A DNA stretch of 25,275 nt from a virus. Made by a program: the position numbers and the translations under genes. The notes under the pieces are model-generated. The model was given only the letters and a program-made list of their open reading frames with translations. It made no database searches and was not told the origin of the DNA. The DNA is taken from positions 1 through 25,275 of the IMG/VR virus record IMGVR_UViG_3300042002_000093; one strand, 5' to 3'. Shown here piece by piece: positions 1-9,639 of the stretch. Numbering within the stretch: the first letter of the stretch is position 1; every line of letters begins with the position of its first letter.

Positions 1-32
1 CGGGGGGGGGGGGGGGCCGACCCCCCCCCCCC
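1..32 (-). terminator. G/C homopolymer hairpin, likely terminator
   Basis: A run of about 15 G, the tetranucleotide CCGA and a run of 12 C form a perfect stem of 12 or more GC pairs with a tetraloop. It lies about 44 bases after the stop of the leftmost structural gene, so it would close the leftward structural operon. There is no T-tract, as in the other hairpins of this window. Homopolymers this long are also prone to sequencing or assembly error, so exact lengths are uncertain. Confidence 0.55.
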
Positions 33-75
33 ACGGCCCACCCGGCATGTCGACGGTGACCGCCACGGCGCCGCC

Positions 76-798
76 CTACGAGGAGACGGGGGCGGCCAGC
101 GGCACGCACCCGTCGGTGACATCCGGCGGCGCGATGGTGGTGCGCCGGATAAGGTACGGCTGGTCTTCGGTGATCGGGTCGATGAGCGGCGACGGCGCGC
201 CCGTCTCATCGGCGATGACGTTGAACGGGCCGTCTTCCCACGCGCCACCGGTGAAGGTGTTGAACGTGATTTCGGAGGCGTCGGTGTTGTTCGAGGAGTT
301 CGGCGCCGTCGCCCAGCGGCCGTGCGTGTTGAACGGCCACAGCAGGTATGCCCACTCCTCCGCGCCGGAGGGGCACACCGCGGAGTTGCGGGCGGTGGCG
401 AGCGCGGCCCAGATTTCCAGCGCGAACTTGCTTGTGCCCCAGTTCCTCGCCGACGGCCGGTAGCCCACGAAGTCCTGAGTCTGCGCATCGACCTCCACAT
501 AGGAACTCATAGTCATGAGCTGGATGATGGGGTCGATGTCGTTGATGGCGAGCGTGCCCGACGTGTATTTGTAGGTCGGGTCGGTCATGTCGAAGAACTG
601 GGAACGCCCGTTGTCGCACGGGATGTTGAATTCCTCGGGGTCCTCGAACTGGTCTTCCCACGTGTAGGACACGTGGCAGTCGCGAACGTAGTAGGTGCAC
701 CCGTCGGGGTCCGCGGTGTAGGCGGGGACGCCGCAGGCGTCCAGCGCGGTCCACCGGGTCCGAACGATGTACCGAGGACGGAATGTCCGGTTAGCCAT
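76..798 (-). CDS. putative tail structural protein (major-tail-like)
   Basis: A 240-residue protein rich in Trp, Tyr, Asp and Thr with several Cys (residues about 22, 34, 41 and 61 and a late GC pair). The central segment FALEIWAAL followed by a single C, and the later WAYLLWPF and GAWEDGPFNVI, resemble a protein family commonly found just after the capsid genes of actinophages and usually annotated as a tail or head-tail structural protein. The call rests on remembered family pattern and on position, last in the capsid operon. The ATG overlaps the end of the preceding gene by 8 bases, so the two are translationally coupled. No signal peptide or membrane segment is visible. Alternatives are a head-tail connector or a minor capsid protein. 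Confidence 0.6.
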   Translation of the reverse strand: MANRTFRPRYIVRTRWTALDACGVPAYTADPDGCTYYVRDCHVSYTWEDQFEDPEEFNIPCDNGRSQFFDMTDPTYKYTSGTLAINDIDPIIQLMTMSSYVEVDAQTQDFVGYRPSARNWGTSKFALEIWAALATARNSAVCPSGAEEWAYLLWPFNTHGRWATAPNSSNNTDASEITFNTFTGGAWEDGPFNVIADETGAPSPLIDPITEDQPYLIRRTTIAPPDVTDGCVPLAAPVSS

Positions 799-1006
799 CG
801 GAGCCTCCCTTGCGAGCGTTGCCCTTCGCGGTGTAGAGCGTCATGAGGTACTTGACGGCCGATGAGTCGTCCACCTCCACGCCCGACACGTTGCCCTTCA
901 CGATGCGCACCGTGGCCTCCGGCGCGGCTTCGAGGATGCGTTCGGTGAGGTCGGTGATGGACACCCACGAACCGTCGTCCTGTTTGGACTCGATGATGAT
1001 TGCCAT
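791..1006 (-). CDS. small head-tail region protein, unknown function
   Basis: A 71-residue protein beginning MAIIIESKQDDGSW. Its ATG shares one base with the TAA of the upstream gene (TAATG), and its end overlaps the next gene by 8 bases, so it is tightly coupled inside the structural operon. I do not recognise the family. Beta-rich character (IIIE, TVRIVKG) and position between capsid and tail genes suggest a small structural or connector protein, which is inference only. The longer ORF in this frame, extending far upstream through the neighbouring gene, is a shadow: the TAATG junction marks this start. Confidence 0.75.
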   Translation of the reverse strand: MAIIIESKQDDGSWVSITDLTERILEAAPEATVRIVKGNVSGVEVDDSSAVKYLMTLYTAKGNARKGGSDG

Positions 1007-1782
1007 TACGCGAGCACTCCCAACGTGATCCGGGCCGTGAAGCATTCCCACGCGGCGATCCAGTCGCGTTGCCCGACCATCTTGTATTCGTTCGTGGTCC
1101 TGTCGAGCGCGGCTTCGGCAGGCGGAATGAAAGCGGTCCCCGAGCGCCACAGCACGAGGAGCCCGGTGACGTATGCCTGTGTGGTGAGCCCGGCGTTGGG
1201 TGCGATGACCGTGCCGAGCGGGGTTCGCCACACGCCCGTCGATGACTCGCGGGTGATCTGCGAGCCGTCGGCGAGGTGCGCGAACCCGGCGATGGGCATG
1301 TGAATCACGGCCGTCGGCCCGTAGCCTTCGGTGACGTAGGCGTGGTTTTCCAGGGCCGAAACTACGTCCACAATGGTCGTGCCGCTCCCGAGGTCGTCGG
1401 GGGTGGCGGCGGCGAGCTGTGCGGCCACCGCCCGCTCCACGAGCACGTGTTCGGAGGCGTCGAGCCGGTCGCGCATGTACCGCTCGGCGTCGGCCGGGCT
1501 GATGCCGTGCGCGGTGCACTGGAACGTCCGGGACACCGTGAACGCGATGCCGTCGACAATCGAGAGCGGCCCTTCGGCCACGTTCGGCGGCGGCGTGTCG
1601 CAGTCCGGCGCGAGGATCGCGCCGCCGGGCCCGCACCACGGGACGGTGTAGGCCACGTCGACCAGGCGGCCGCCGTCGGGCATGTCGAGCGGGCCGACGG
1701 CGGCATTCAGGATGGAGTATCGCCGCGCCGCCACCCCGTTCGTGGGCGGCGCGGCGAGCGCGAGAGCTGGCGCGATAGGCAC
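1006..1782 (-). CDS. phage structural protein downstream of major capsid
   Basis: A 258-residue protein starting at GTG 13 bases after the capsid stop, with a G-rich Shine-Dalgarno (GGGGG) about 8 bases upstream. Segments such as YSILNAAVG, VPWCGPGG, a Cys pair separated by a Pro-rich loop, and the helical RYMRDRLDASEHVLVERAV recall a head-associated family commonly found directly after the capsid gene in actinophages. It has no catalytic motif, signal peptide or membrane segment. Coupling to the next ORF through TAATG supports co-assembly products. A head-tail connector, a capsid accessory protein or a T-number accessory subunit are all possible. Confidence 0.65.
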   Translation of the reverse strand: MPIAPALALAAPPTNGVAARRYSILNAAVGPLDMPDGGRLVDVAYTVPWCGPGGAILAPDCDTPPPNVAEGPLSIVDGIAFTVSRTFQCTAHGISPADAERYMRDRLDASEHVLVERAVAAQLAAATPDDLGSGTTIVDVVSALENHAYVTEGYGPTAVIHMPIAGFAHLADGSQITRESSTGVWRTPLGTVIAPNAGLTTQAYVTGLLVLWRSGTAFIPPAEAALDRTTNEYKMVGQRDWIAAWECFTARITLGVLA

Positions 1783-1797
1783 GTCAGTAACCCCCGG

Positions 1798-3696
<1,899 letters not shown>

Positions 3697-3788
3697 GACG
3701 GATGAACTCCATTCGTGATGCGTGTTGGACACGGGACGGTGAGCCGGTCGTCCCCGCTGTCCCAGGCATCACGAGTCGGGCTACCGCG

Positions 3789-3817
3789 AGGGTAACACGT
3801 GCCTCCCCGGACGTGAA
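3789..3817 (-). promoter_or_regulatory. candidate promoter for the capsid operon
   Basis: On the minus strand the decamer GTGTTACCCT (3798-3789) matches the extended -10 of the repeated promoter modules. A TTCACG hexamer lies exactly 17 bases upstream (3817-3812) as a possible -35. The CGCAAACAAG leader box is absent, so this is a different promoter class from the accessory cassettes. Transcription would start near 3782, leaving an untranslated leader of about 85 bases. Confidence 0.4.
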
Positions 3818-3958
3818 TACGTCAATCTGTCGGATTCACAGAATCGGGTGTTTTGGCCCGATCTAGACACCTCAGAAATACTCACAAAATAGGGCATACG
3901 TTACTTATGAGAACAATGATTCCCACAAGTAGCGTCCGGGAGTGTCGTGACACGAGCA

Positions 3959-3988
3959 TGGGCCCCTCGCACCGACACCAGGGGCCCA
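3959..3988 (-). terminator. hairpin terminator after 4001-4336
   Basis: Perfect 9-bp stem TGGGCCCCT / AGGGGCCCA with a 12-base loop, starting 12 bases after the stop of the small head-region gene. It separates the portal-protease operon from the capsid operon. Confidence 0.7.
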
Positions 3989-4000
3989 CACGCGTTCGGG

Positions 4001-4336
4001 TCAATCCTTCGGGTTCGGCACACCGAACAGTCGCTTATGGAGGTTTTGGCAGTATCCCCACACGTCATCACTGGTCATGTCCTTCGACGGCACCTCTTGC
4101 ATGACCTCGCGGTGACACCGCGTCAAGTCCCCGTCGGTCCCCCACTTGATGCGGGCGCCCCCGGGGCCGATGGTCCAATAGCGTTTCAGCGCTTCGGCGT
4201 TGCCGTCGCCGACGGCGGCCACAGTATCGCCGCCGTCGGCGCTGGCCGCGGCGCCGGACACCTCCGCTTCGGTGTTCGCGATGAACGCGAGCTGTGCACG
4301 GAGCCACGCGGCGTTGTCGTCCCCCGGTGTCGTCAT
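4001..4336 (-). CDS. small head-region protein with YWTIGPGGARIKWG motif
   Basis: A 111-residue protein. The C-terminal half carries YWTIGPGGARIKWG, then GDLTRCHREV, then WGYCQNLHKRLFG. This pattern of a YWT-G-G-KI-WGT-GD--RC block and a later C--LH is a small domain commonly encoded beside or fused to capsid maturation proteases of actinophages. I recall it as an uncharacterised head-associated domain. The N-terminal half is Ala/Asp-rich and probably flexible. ATG 4336 lies just after the TAA of the preceding small gene, with AAGGTG as a weak ribosome site, so the two are coupled. A terminator follows. Confidence 0.7.
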   Translation of the reverse strand: MTTPGDDNAAWLRAQLAFIANTEAEVSGAAASADGGDTVAAVGDGNAEALKRYWTIGPGGARIKWGTDGDLTRCHREVMQEVPSKDMTSDDVWGYCQNLHKRLFGVPNPKD

Positions 4337-4339
4337 GGC

Positions 4340-4501
4340 TTACACCTTCGGACGCTCACGCGAGTTGATGGGCGCCCCGGTGGCGCCGTGCTGGCGGCGG
4401 GCCACGATGGCGTCGTAGTGCGTCTTGCGCACCACCTCTTCGCCGGTCTTGGGGTCCACGAAATACCAGTCCTTTTTCTGGCAAGACGGGCAGTCGTTCA
4501 C
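4340..4501 (-). CDS. 53-residue CxxC protein
   Basis: A short ORF beginning with GTG at 4501 and reading MNDCPSCQKKDWYFVDPKTG onward to PKV. A strong ribosome site AAGGAG sits 6 bases upstream, directly at the TAA of the protease gene (TAAGGAG). It has a single CPSC knuckle at residues 4-7, so it may bind zinc as half of a zinc ribbon by pairing with another chain or as a dimer. Its place between the protease and the YWT-domain protein suggests a head-assembly role, but this is inference. Tight packing on both sides and the good ribosome site support it as a real gene. Confidence 0.75.
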   Translation of the reverse strand: MNDCPSCQKKDWYFVDPKTGEEVVRKTHYDAIVARRQHGATGAPINSRERPKV

Positions 4502-4511
4502 TGGTGTCTCC

Positions 4512-6197
4512 TTACTTGCGGGTGATGGCGGCCAGCGCCGAGCGGGACGCGGCGGCGGCCAGGCTACGGCGGAGGGTGTCGGCTTCGCGTTCGCGTTCCA
4601 GTTCCTCGCGCACGAGGCGGCGCACCGCGTCGTCCGGGTCGGCGATGTCGGCGGGGCCGGTGGCGGCGATGAGGGTGAACGCGGCGGCGTTGTGCTTGGT
4701 GCGGTGGGTGAATCCGGGCTCGGCGTGATCGAGCGCGAGGACTTCGATGAGTTCGGCGCCGGTGCCCCACGGGCGCCAGTCGCCCGACCACACGCGGCGC
4801 TGCAAGACGCGGGCGGCGCCGTCGGGGAGCGCCGGGCGGAGGATGCCCGCCACCCACACCGACCCGGCCTCGTTCTCCCCGATCATCACATCGGCGACGG
4901 TGGCGCACTGGTCGTAGTGGGCGATGGCCGCCGCGGCGGAGCGGGAGCCGGGGCAGTAGTGGTCATCAATGACGCCGCCGCCGTGGCAGGTGCACCCGGA
5001 GCCGACGGTGCCGAGCCCGGTGGTGACGCGTCCGACTTCGAGGGGACCGGCGGCGGTGATGACCTCGTATCGGTTCGCCACGCTGTAGTTCGAGGGGGAC
5101 TCCGGCGGCGTCACGCACGAAGCGGGCCACGAGCGGTGGCAGGCGGCCCGGTTGGTGAGGTGCCCGAAGATGCGGGCGCCTTCGATGCGGTAGCCGGGCT
5201 GGTAGCCGTCGAGCGCCGGTTCGGTGAACGCGTCGGCCGGGAGCGGTTCGCGGACGGTGGCGACGGCCGCGGCGATGAGCGCGGCTTCGGCCTCCTCCCA
5301 CGGAGGGGTGAGGTCGGTGTCAAGGGCTTCGTTGATGCGCTCGTAGAGGGTATCCACGGTGTCGCGCAACGTTTCCTGTTGCTCCTCGGGGATGTCCGCG
5401 CCCCCGCGGGCACCTTGCAAGACGGCAGCCACAGCGATAACGCCCGCGGGGACGACGGTGAATTCGCCGTCAATGATGTCGGCGTAGCCGAGCTTATAGG
5501 CGCCCTTGGTGTCCGGGTCGGCGGCGTCGTCGCGGTACAGGAATGCGCCGCCGTAGCACTCCCATGCGCCGCCGTCGGCGTCGTCGGCGTCCACACCGCA
5601 GTGAGCGGCGACGCGCTCGGCGGCGGCGGCGCCATCCCACGGGTGGTCGCGGGGCGCCACGGGGAAGTCGGGCACGAGGTCTTGCGCGGCGGCCACGACT
5701 GGCATATCCGCTGGCATATCTTCGGCGAGTTCGTCGGGCTCGGTGGGGTCCTCGGGGAGGAGCGTGATGGAGGTGCCGGTGAACCCGGGCATGGACACGA
5801 GCGTCACGCCGGGGATGTCCGCTTTCACCACCGACATCTCGCCGTCGCCGTTGTCCATGACCTCGATGACGGCCGGGTCGACGGACGGCCATATGGCGCC
5901 TTCGGCGGCGAGCGCGATGGCCTCTTGCACCCACGGCTGTACGCGCTCCATCCCCGCCCGGCCGTCGAAGAACTCGCCGGTGGCGGTGATCTCCGCGCCC
6001 TCCTCCTCGGGGATGTCGACGGTGTAGAGGTTGCCGACACGGACGCCGCCGTGGTGGGCGGGCACGTTGTCGGGCTGGTAGAACGCCGCGGCCGGGAGTT
6101 GCATGGCCGACCACATGGCGTCCGCGATCATGTTGCCGCGGAGGTCGCGGTAGGACTGGCCCCGGCGCCCCAGGACCATTGTGAACAGTCGGCCCAT
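4512..6197 (-). CDS. capsid maturation protease, long two-part form
   Basis: A 561-residue head protein. The C-terminal half (about 335-500) has the hallmarks of actinophage capsid maturation proteases: RIFGHLTNRAACH (342-354), CVTPP (361-365), AIAHYD (424-429), VWVAGILRP (447-455) and SGDWR (471-475). Within it is an insert with GCTCH (401-405). The N-terminal part (about 60-300) looks like a second, degenerate protease/prohead unit: GVTLVSMPGF (130-139), HPWDGAAA (185-192), KGAYKLGYADIIDGE (231-245) and GGADIP (265-270), a pattern seen in other prohead protease proteins. Residues 515-561 form a charged helix. ATG 6197 has AAGGAG upstream, 10 bases after the MuF-like gene. A much longer reading start is a shadow of that gene. 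Whether both parts are catalytic is unknown. Confidence 0.8.
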   Translation of the reverse strand: MGRLFTMVLGRRGQSYRDLRGNMIADAMWSAMQLPAAAFYQPDNVPAHHGGVRVGNLYTVDIPEEEGAEITATGEFFDGRAGMERVQPWVQEAIALAAEGAIWPSVDPAVIEVMDNGDGEMSVVKADIPGVTLVSMPGFTGTSITLLPEDPTEPDELAEDMPADMPVVAAAQDLVPDFPVAPRDHPWDGAAAAERVAAHCGVDADDADGGAWECYGGAFLYRDDAADPDTKGAYKLGYADIIDGEFTVVPAGVIAVAAVLQGARGGADIPEEQQETLRDTVDTLYERINEALDTDLTPPWEEAEAALIAAAVATVREPLPADAFTEPALDGYQPGYRIEGARIFGHLTNRAACHRSWPASCVTPPESPSNYSVANRYEVITAAGPLEVGRVTTGLGTVGSGCTCHGGGVIDDHYCPGSRSAAAAIAHYDQCATVADVMIGENEAGSVWVAGILRPALPDGAARVLQRRVWSGDWRPWGTGAELIEVLALDHAEPGFTHRTKHNAAAFTLIAATGPADIADPDDAVRRLVREELEREREADTLRRSLAAAASRSALAAITRK

Positions 6198-6207
6198 GAT
6201 CGTCTCC

Positions 6208-7020
6208 TTACGCTCGGCGGGCAATGTTGATGTTCTGGCCGGGCCGCACGAGGATCGTGGTGCATCGGCACTGGATGGTCTCTTCGGGGGGCCCGAGCGG
6301 GTCACCGGGCCACCGCAGCATCGAGGGCGGGTCACCGACGGCGAACGCGCCGTCGAGCGCGGCGCGCTGGCCTTCGGCCTTGCGGTGGGAGTCGCGGGTG
6401 CGGGTGTCGAACGTCGCGACCCATACGCGTTCGAAGGCGCCCCCAAGTCGACCAGCGGTCCACACGTGGCCGTCGTAGCGGCCGCCGTTGAGGGCGGCGA
6501 GGGTTTCGGTGCGGGCGACGACGGTGGCGCGGTTCTCCCAGTAGGGCGTGCCGGTGGTGTCGAAGATGCCTTCGATGATGTCGGCGAGGTCATCGCCGGA
6601 GGTACCGGTGTTGACGGCCTTCGCGACTTCGGCTTGCACACGGGCATAGACCTCATCGGCGACGCGCACGAGGAGGTTGCGCCGCTCCAACGCGCGGGCG
6701 ACGGCGAGCGCCCGGCCGTCGAGCGAGTAGGGCTCGCCGGTGACGCGCTCGAAGCCGTCTTGCATGGTGTCGGTGATGTCCTCGGTGGCGTATTCGGTCA
6801 TCGCGTCCCACCATGCCGAGCGGAGCCCGGGGATGACGGTGGGGTCGTAACGCGCTTCCCTCGTGCGGTCGCGCGCGAGCGTGAGCCAGTCGCGGAGGAA
6901 CCGCCAGAACGCTCGGAACATGCGCGCCTCCGCCTTCGCGGCGTCCAGGAGGGCGGCGAGGCGTTCGGGCATCCACGGGTCGGGGCCGCGGCCGTTCCAC
7001 ACCGGGGGTTCATCGGGCAT
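6208..7020 (-). CDS. MuF-like head morphogenesis (minor capsid) protein
   Basis: A 270-residue protein of the phage Mu gpF-like family, which acts inside the head near the portal during assembly. The N-terminal half is helical. The diagnostic C-terminal blocks are VVARTET (167-173), WVATFDTRTRDSH (200-212), a short loop with FAVGD (226-230), WPGDPLGPPEETIQCRC (237-253). The Cys pair and His are the usual conserved residues. Its ATG overlaps the end of the portal gene by 11 bases, the standard portal-MuF coupling. Length is normal for the stand-alone family, with no toxin-like C-terminal extension. Confidence 0.88.
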   Translation of the reverse strand: MPDEPPVWNGRGPDPWMPERLAALLDAAKAEARMFRAFWRFLRDWLTLARDRTREARYDPTVIPGLRSAWWDAMTEYATEDITDTMQDGFERVTGEPYSLDGRALAVARALERRNLLVRVADEVYARVQAEVAKAVNTGTSGDDLADIIEGIFDTTGTPYWENRATVVARTETLAALNGGRYDGHVWTAGRLGGAFERVWVATFDTRTRDSHRKAEGQRAALDGAFAVGDPPSMLRWPGDPLGPPEETIQCRCTTILVRPGQNINIARRA

Positions 7021-8890
7021 GGGAGGCTCCGGTGAGGCGGGCGAATCCGAGGATGGCGCCGAGCGCTTCGGGCTCGTGGTCGCGGCCGCGCACGATGAGT
7101 TCGACGGTGTAGGCGTTGAGGGCGTTGGTGAGCTGGTCGGTGTCCACGTCGAGCCCGGCGGCGAGGTTCGGAACGTTGTCCCACACCCCGGCCAGCGCGC
7201 GTTGCGCCTGTCCCTTGTTCGGGGGGGTGGTGAGGGTGGTGTGGAGGCGGGCGCGGTCGGCGCCGCGGGGCCACGTCTTCACAAGGCGCCCACCCGCGTA
7301 TTCGAGGGCGCGGTGTACGGCGGTGTTCGCCAGGACGGTCACGGCGGCGTCGTTGGGGAGCTGGGCGAGGAGGGACGCGGTGAGCGTGTCGGCGCCGGTG
7401 GGGGCGTCGGAGCCGTCGCGTTGCTGTGGGGGCCCTTGGACGGCGCGGGGCGTCGGCTCGACGGCCGGGGCCGCCGGTGCGGGTTCGGGGGTGGTGGTGC
7501 CGTCGATGATGATGCGTTCGTTGATGTCGAGCCCGGCGAGGACGCCGAGCGGGCCCGCGGCAAGCTCGGGGTTGGCGAGCACGAGTTCGCGGGCAAGGCG
7601 TTCGGCCTTTTCCTTCTTGCCGGGGGCGTCGGCGTCGGTGAAGTCCCCCGCCTTCAACGTGGCGGCGTCGGAGAGCAACCCGAGTTCGCGGAGCTTCACG
7701 GCGTCGCCGAAGCGGTCGGCGCGGACGCGGAGCGGGGTGGTGTCGAAGGCGTAGGCGTATTCGTCGGGGTTGAGGCTGGTGGTGGTGAGGCCGGGCCGGA
7801 GGTAGACGGTGGTGATGCTGTCGGCCATGCGTGAAAGCAACGGCTCGTAGTGGGTGGTGATGGTCTCTTCGGCGATGCGCCACAGGTTCCAGTGGTTCGT
7901 GTTCCCGGCGCCTTCGAGGGTTTCCACGGGGGCGTCGAACGCTTGTGCGAGTGCGCGAATCTTGCGGTCGGAGAGTTCGCCGAGCGCGGCGGACAGCTCC
8001 GACCAAAAGTTGATGAGCTTGACTTTTTCGATGTCCTCGCCGGGCACCTTGAGGATGTAAGGGATGATGCTGGACGGGTGCGAGGGGTCCGAGATTACTT
8101 CTGAGGCAATCTCAATCAAGTCGTCCATGAGGTCTTGGACGGTGCCGGGGTTGCCGTCCTTACCGGGGAGCGTGAACGAGTCGGGCACGAAGAGGATGCC
8201 CGCACCAGCCAAGCGCGAGTCAAGCTCGGCCGACTCCCGCTTTTTGATGGTGTGCAGGATATTCAGGTCGGGGATGGCCGCCCTAAAGGGACTGTCGGCC
8301 TCGCGGGAGTGCATCGGGTGCGGCGTCCACGTCCGGGACACCACGTCGCGGCCCTTGCGCTTGTCGGTGCCGGGGTCCAAGACGGCCTCGCCGCCGCCGT
8401 ACATCGGCGGCCGGTCGCACAGTAGCGACGCTTCGGAGCCGCCGCCGCCCTTCTTTTTCTTGAAGTCGAACGGGCTCACGACGTACCAGCGGTCGCGCTC
8501 CCCCTCGCCGCGGGCGCCCTCGCCGACCTGGAAATACTCCCCGCACACGAAGAGGTTGAGGGCCGCCAGGCGCACGTTTTCGCGGCGCCGGTCGCCGGTG
8601 CCGAACGGCGACGCCACATAGGGTTTCAGTGCCTCGTCATCGGCCTCGCCGAGTATTTCGCCGGTGTCGGGGTCCAACTTCGCGATGTAGAGGCGGCACC
8701 GGCTCACCGCGTTCGCGACGGTGTTGGCGACGAACCGCGCGGCCCCCACCACGTCGTAGAGGCGGTACGCCTCCCGTTGCCACTCCGCGGGCTTGACTTC
8801 GAGTTTCGTGCCGGGGCGGCCGTACATGGCCGCGCTGGCGGCCACGATGGACCGGGCCGTGGGACGTGCCGCCGTCGTGCTTCGTGCCAT
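7010..8890 (-). CDS. phage portal protein
   Basis: A 626-residue portal-like protein forming the DNA entry/exit ring at the head vertex. The N-terminal region has EWQREAYRLYDVVGAARFVA (37-56), followed by a beta-rich segment ending in LYIAKLDPDTGEI. The middle holds SPFGTGDRR, VCGEYFQVGEG and a KKKKGGGGS loop. A stem-like region contains NTNHWNLWRIAEETITTHYE, a pattern typical of actinophage portals. After about residue 490 a Pro/Ala-rich linker leads to a C-terminal helical extension of roughly 100 residues. I chose ATG 8890, with a G-rich ribosome site, 22 bases after the membrane-protein gene; a start at 8962 would overlap that gene. MuF, protease and capsid genes follow, as expected. Confidence 0.85.
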   Translation of the reverse strand: MARSTTAARPTARSIVAASAAMYGRPGTKLEVKPAEWQREAYRLYDVVGAARFVANTVANAVSRCRLYIAKLDPDTGEILGEADDEALKPYVASPFGTGDRRRENVRLAALNLFVCGEYFQVGEGARGEGERDRWYVVSPFDFKKKKGGGGSEASLLCDRPPMYGGGEAVLDPGTDKRKGRDVVSRTWTPHPMHSREADSPFRAAIPDLNILHTIKKRESAELDSRLAGAGILFVPDSFTLPGKDGNPGTVQDLMDDLIEIASEVISDPSHPSSIIPYILKVPGEDIEKVKLINFWSELSAALGELSDRKIRALAQAFDAPVETLEGAGNTNHWNLWRIAEETITTHYEPLLSRMADSITTVYLRPGLTTTSLNPDEYAYAFDTTPLRVRADRFGDAVKLRELGLLSDAATLKAGDFTDADAPGKKEKAERLARELVLANPELAAGPLGVLAGLDINERIIIDGTTTPEPAPAAPAVEPTPRAVQGPPQQRDGSDAPTGADTLTASLLAQLPNDAAVTVLANTAVHRALEYAGGRLVKTWPRGADRARLHTTLTTPPNKGQAQRALAGVWDNVPNLAAGLDVDTDQLTNALNAYTVELIVRGRDHEPEALGAILGFARLTGASHAR

Positions 8891-8912
8891 GCCCGCCCCC
8901 CGCGTCCCCGGC

Positions 8913-9278
8913 TTACCTGGTCCTAGTGGCGAGCATACCCGCCGCGAGCGCAAGGGCGGCAATCACGAGGAGCCATCCGATTACGGCGGAACCGGGATAG
9001 AGGAGCGCGATGACAACGGTGAAGGGGCCCGCGGCGAGCGCGTCGAGCCCGGCGACGGCGCCCGCTACCCACACCGACACGCACCATCCACAGTTGATGA
9101 GGATGGCGATGGGCCGGGTGATGCGGCGGCGGTCGGCGCGCTCGGTGACCCACACCCGGGGCGTCTCCGTGATGGAGTCGGTGGTGACGAGTTGTGTGAG
9201 CCGGGCGGCGGCGAAGGCGGCGAAGGTGAAGGCGATGGGGAACGCGAGGAGTTGCGCCCACAGCGGGAGTGCGGTCAT
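8913..9278 (-). CDS. DUF1360-like membrane protein
   Basis: A 121-residue integral membrane protein. It has a hydrophobic N-terminal segment (about 5-26), a conserved-looking ARLTQLVTTDSITETPR loop (25-41), a basic stretch (48-55), then CGWCVSVWVAG (63-73) leading into a second segment and a third at about 84-118. The R-T-D-R loop plus a CxWC-x-VW motif matches what I remember of DUF1360, found in phages and Gram-positive genomes with unknown role. It has no clear ribosome site: ATG 9278 lies 11 bases after a hairpin. TACGCT just upstream could be a -10 element giving a nearly leaderless transcript. It sits directly before the portal gene. Confidence 0.7.
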   Translation of the reverse strand: MTALPLWAQLLAFPIAFTFAAFAAARLTQLVTTDSITETPRVWVTERADRRRITRPIAILINCGWCVSVWVAGAVAGLDALAAGPFTVVIALLYPGSAVIGWLLVIAALALAAGMLATRTR

Positions 9279-9289
9279 GGGACAAGCGT

Positions 9290-9319
9290 ACGGCCCCCGG
9301 CGGATTCGCCGGGGGCCGT
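9290..9319 (-). terminator. hairpin terminator after 9335-9601
   Basis: Perfect 13-bp stem ACGGCCCCCGGCG / CGCCGGGGGCCGT closed by a GATT tetraloop, 15 bases after the stop. It isolates the accessory block from the head operon. Confidence 0.75.
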
Positions 9320-9334
9320 CGGTTCGCGGGTGGG

Positions 9335-9601
9335 TTACGCGAGTTCGTTGTGCTGTTCGCAGTAGCGCACCGCGTCGTCGTGGTTAAGGAACCACTTGGT
9401 GACGTTGTGGTCGATGTGGATGCCCTTGTGGAGCTCGACGCGGAACCCGTTGTCGATGGGGGTTTCGGACCACTTGGGGTGCATGAACAGGTGGATGATG
9501 TGGTAGTTGCCGGTGTCGCCGGTCGCGATGTCGGCGGGGCCGTCGTGGGTGATGGTGCGGGTGAAGTCCAGGGCGGTCATGAACTCGGTGTAGTGCGGCA
9601 T
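9335..9601 (-). CDS. unknown accessory protein, 88 residues
   Basis: I do not recognise this protein. It starts MPHYTEFMTALDFTRTITHD and is rich in His, Asp and aromatic residues (HIIHLFMHPKW, HKGIHIDH, CEQHNE), with mixed alpha/beta character and no membrane segment. ATG 9601 follows a promoter module and the ribosome site GGGAG. The gene forms a single-gene cassette with its own promoter and hairpin terminator. The upstream in-frame extension only translates the promoter and is rejected. Confidence 0.8.
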   Translation of the reverse strand: MPHYTEFMTALDFTRTITHDGPADIATGDTGNYHIIHLFMHPKWSETPIDNGFRVELHKGIHIDHNVTKWFLNHDDAVRYCEQHNELA

Positions 9602-9612
9602 TTTCGTACTCC

Positions 9613-9639
9613 CTTGTTTGCGTACGAGTATCGTATCAC
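9613..9639 (-). promoter_or_regulatory. 27-bp promoter/leader module for 9335-9601
   Basis: Reads GTGATACGAT, ACTCGTA, CGCAAACAAG on the minus strand: extended -10 TGATACGAT, 7-base spacer and the common leader box at the expected transcript start. The ribosome site GGGAG follows at once. A GTTCG-N7-CGAAC dyad (9643-9659) lies at the -35 position. Confidence 0.8.

Larger units (their letters stand above)
3697..4000. promoter_or_regulatory. 304-bp intergenic region before the capsid gene, AT-richer
   Basis: This is the longest gene-free stretch of the window and, from about 3810 to 3950, clearly AT-richer than its surroundings. It holds the terminator of the upstream gene (3959-3988), a GTGTC-GT-GACAC dyad (3942-3953), a GATTC-ACA-GAATC dyad near 3833-3845, an ATCGGG/CCCGAT stem with an 8-base T/G-rich loop (about 3843-3862) and the promoter candidate at 3789-3817. 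I see no convincing ORF; the plus-strand ORFs here have no ribosome site. It probably controls high-level capsid transcription and may bind a phage regulator. Confidence 0.6.

Noticed and set aside
3697-3732. Capsid gene start at GTG 3732
   Set aside because: There is no ribosome site upstream, while ATG 3696 has GGAG at a usable distance and a normal capsid N terminus.
3853-4525. Plus-strand ORFs in the capsid leader and opposite the small head genes
   Set aside because: They cross the terminator at 3959-3988, lack initiation signals and oppose recognised head genes.
4425-6230. Plus-strand ORF of 601 codons opposite the protease gene
   Set aside because: Shadow of the capsid maturation protease; composition is biased to Gly, Val, Asp and Arg and no initiation signal is seen.
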